In this document: positions 4,204 to 5,668 of the stretch, piece after piece
Layout of the letters: each line of letters opens with the position of its first letter
Numbering within the stretch: position 1 is the stretch's first letter
Made by a program: the position numbers and the translations under genes
Notes under the pieces: model-generated
The model's input: the letters and a program-made list of their open reading frames with translations, nothing else
Told to the model about the DNA's origin: nothing
Database searches by the model: none
Source: JBOGHU01 sp050742255
GTDB taxonomy: Bacteria; Actinomycetota; Acidimicrobiia; Acidimicrobiales; CADCSY01
Direction of reading: 5' to 3'
Length of the DNA: 5,668 nucleotides
Assembly (NCBI GenBank): GCA_050742255.1
Contig: JBOGHU010000106.1
Location: forward strand, 1-5,668

Positions 4204-5668
4204 CCGACGCCGGTCCCCTGACCGTCGTGGAGAGCCAGACCCCGATCGACCGGTACCTGGCCGAGCAGGGCGACCTCAGCGCGGTGGAGCGCTTCGCCCG
4301 CCACCACGACGGCGGGGCGGACCCGGTCCAGGCCCGGTACTACCGCGACCTGATCCCCCTCTCCGCCCCCGGGCCCGGCCAGCAGTACGGCTTCGAGGTA
4401 TCCCTCGACGCCTGCACCGGCTGCAAGGCCTGCGTGACCGCCTGCCACAGCCTCAACGGCCTGGACCCGGGCGAGTCGTGGCGCTCGGTGGGCCTGCTCC
4501 ACGGCGGCAGCCCCGACCGCCCCCGCCAGCAGGTCGTGACCACGGCCTGTCACCACTGCGTGGACCCCGCCTGCCTCAACGGCTGCCCGGTGAACGCCTA
4601 CGAGAAGGACCCCGGCACCGGCATCGTCACCCACCTGCCCGACCAGTGCTTCGGCTGCGGCTACTGCGTGCTGACCTGCCCCTACGAGGTCCCCCGGCTG
4701 GACGAGGAGCGGGGCATCGTGCGCAAGTGCGACATGTGCGCCGGCCGCCTGGCGTCCGGGGAGGCGCCGGCGTGCGTGCAGGCCTGTCCCAACGGCGCCA
4801 TCCGCATCTCGGTGGTCGAGACCCGTGCCCTGGCCGAGGCGGCCCGGGCGGGCCCCCTGGTGCCGGGAGCGCCGCCGTCGGACATCACCGTCCCGGCCAC
4901 GACCTACCGCAGCCGACGGGGCCTCGATCCCGATCTCCGACCTGCCGACCACCTCTCGCTGCGCCCGGCCCGGTCTCATCCTCCCCTGGCCGTGTTCCTC
5001 GTGCTGTCCCAGCTCTCGGTCGGCACGGTGGCCCTGAGCCTGGTCCTTCCCGCCCTCGCCGACCTGGGCGCCAACCCCGGGGTGGTCCCCGCCACCGCCG
5101 GCGTGGGGCTGGGAGCCGGGCTCCTGGCCCTGGTGGCCAGCCTGGCTCACCTGGGCCGGCCCCGCTACGCCTTCCGAGCCGTCCTCGGGGTCCGGCGCTC
5201 GTGGCTGAGCCGCGAGATCCTGGCCTTCGTCACCTCCCTGGCCGCGGCGGCGCTGTACGTGGCCCTGGCTGTCGCCGACCGCGGCGCCGGTCCCGGCCGC
5301 CTGGTCACGGCGGTGGGGGTCCTGGCCACCGCCGTCGGCGGGACGGGGGTGGCGTGCTCGGTCATGATCTACGCCGTCACCCACCGCAGCTGGTGGCGGG
5401 CCTCGATCACCGGCGCCAAGTTCACCCTCACCGCCGCGGTGGGTGGCCTGGCCACGACGCTGGCCACCTCGCTGGTGTGGCTGGCCGTGGCGGGCGGGGA
5501 GACGGCGCCGGCCGTGGCCCGGGGGCTGGCCCCGCCCCTGGCCGGGGCCCTGGCCGCCGCCACCGCCCTCAAGCTGGGGTGGGAGGCGTCGGTGCTCCGC
5601 CACCTCCCTGCCCGAGCGGCCCGCAGCGCCGCCCTCGGCGACCTGGCCCGCACGGCCCACCTCCTGGC
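4200..5668 (+). CDS. Fused four-cluster [4Fe-4S] electron-transfer subunit and DmsC-type membrane anchor (DmsB-DmsC fusion), 3' partial
   Basis: Predicted to take electrons from quinol and pass them to a molybdopterin oxidoreductase, here probably nitrate reductase. GTG 4200 overlaps the narK stop (GTGA); no Shine-Dalgarno is visible, so coupling to narK is likely; GTG 4227 is an alternative start. The frame is open for 489 codons to the window edge. The Fe-S domain (about 60-205) has four cysteine sets: C72/C75/C78/C82, C117/C120/C125/C129, C150/C153/C156/C160 and C177/C180/C192/C196, the DmsB/NrfC pattern for four [4Fe-4S] clusters. A linker (about 205-260) leads into at least six membrane helices from residue 262. 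The anchor shows DmsC hallmarks: HLGRPRYAFRAV with H317 matching E. coli DmsC H65 (quinol site), SWLSRE, and MIYAVTHRSWW. No Tat or Sec signal is visible. Basic loops after helices 2, 4 and 6 put the N-terminal Fe-S domain in the cytoplasm. The last one or two helices of an eight-helix anchor are probably cut off. Assignment to nitrate rather than another substrate rests on the nnaR-narK context. Confidence 0.88.
   Translation, partial: MTDAGPLTVVESQTPIDRYLAEQGDLSAVERFARHHDGGADPVQARYYRDLIPLSAPGPGQQYGFEVSLDACTGCKACVTACHSLNGLDPGESWRSVGLLHGGSPDRPRQQVVTTACHHCVDPACLNGCPVNAYEKDPGTGIVTHLPDQCFGCGYCVLTCPYEVPRLDEERGIVRKCDMCAGRLASGEAPACVQACPNGAIRISVVETRALAEAARAGPLVPGAPPSDITVPATTYRSRRGLDPDLRPADHLSLRPARSHPPLAVFLVLSQLSVGTVALSLVLPALADLGANPGVVPATAGVGLGAGLLALVASLAHLGRPRYAFRAVLGVRRSWLSREILAFVTSLAAAALYVALAVADRGAGPGRLVTAVGVLATAVGGTGVACSVMIYAVTHRSWWRASITGAKFTLTAAVGGLATTLATSLVWLAVAGGETAPAVARGLAPPLAGALAAATALKLGWEASVLRHLPARAARSAALGDLARTAHLL

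Noticed and set aside
3978..5660. Long minus-strand open frame (560 codons) across the end of narK and the fusion gene
   Set aside because: It is rich in Gly, Gln, Arg and Ala without motifs, as expected for the antisense shadow of high-GC genes, and it opposes two clearly recognisable proteins.

Overview
The window is very GC-rich, with G or C in most third codon positions, frequent GTG/TTG starts, few clear Shine-Dalgarno sites and a 4-nt overlapping gene junction. Together with the gene families (an NnaR-type HemD/winged-helix regulator beside narK, and a small glycine-zipper membrane protein of a kind common in actinobacteria), this suggests a high-GC actinobacterium. Acidimicrobiia or a related deep lineage would fit, but the exact lineage cannot be fixed from this piece.

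Layout: (1) Positions 1-994, plus strand: the 3' part of a primary-type sigma-70 factor with conserved regions 1.2, 2, 3 and 4; its start lies left of the window. (2) Positions 1014-1268, minus strand, convergent with the sigma gene: an 84-residue membrane-anchored protein. (3) About 100 bp of divergent promoter DNA. (4) Positions 1370-2515, plus strand: a uroporphyrinogen-III-synthase-like domain fused to an OmpR/PhoB-type winged helix, the architecture of the nitrate/nitrite assimilation regulator NnaR. (5) A 131-bp intergenic region with an 8-bp inverted repeat and a series of 11-bp-phased half-sites that closely resembles a GlnR/OmpR-type operator. (6) Positions 2647-4203, plus strand: a NarK-type nitrate/nitrite transporter. 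(7) From 4200 to the right edge, overlapping narK by 4 nt: a one-polypeptide fusion of a four-cluster [4Fe-4S] electron-transfer subunit (DmsB/NrfC type) with a DmsC-type quinol-oxidising membrane anchor. It is cut by the window end and is missing from simple ORF calls because no stop is reached.

The right-hand three genes read as the start of a nitrate-assimilation locus. NnaR (possibly with GlnR) would switch on narK, NarK would import nitrate, and the fused Fe-S/anchor protein would pass quinol electrons to a molybdopterin nitrate reductase expected just downstream. By the positive-inside rule the Fe-S domain faces the cytoplasm, unlike classical E. coli DmsABC, and no Tat signal is visible. 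This suggests a membrane-bound, quinol-fed enzyme acting on cytoplasmic nitrate. That arrangement and the phased operator are the two most interesting features here. The sigma factor and the small membrane protein look like an unrelated housekeeping neighbourhood.
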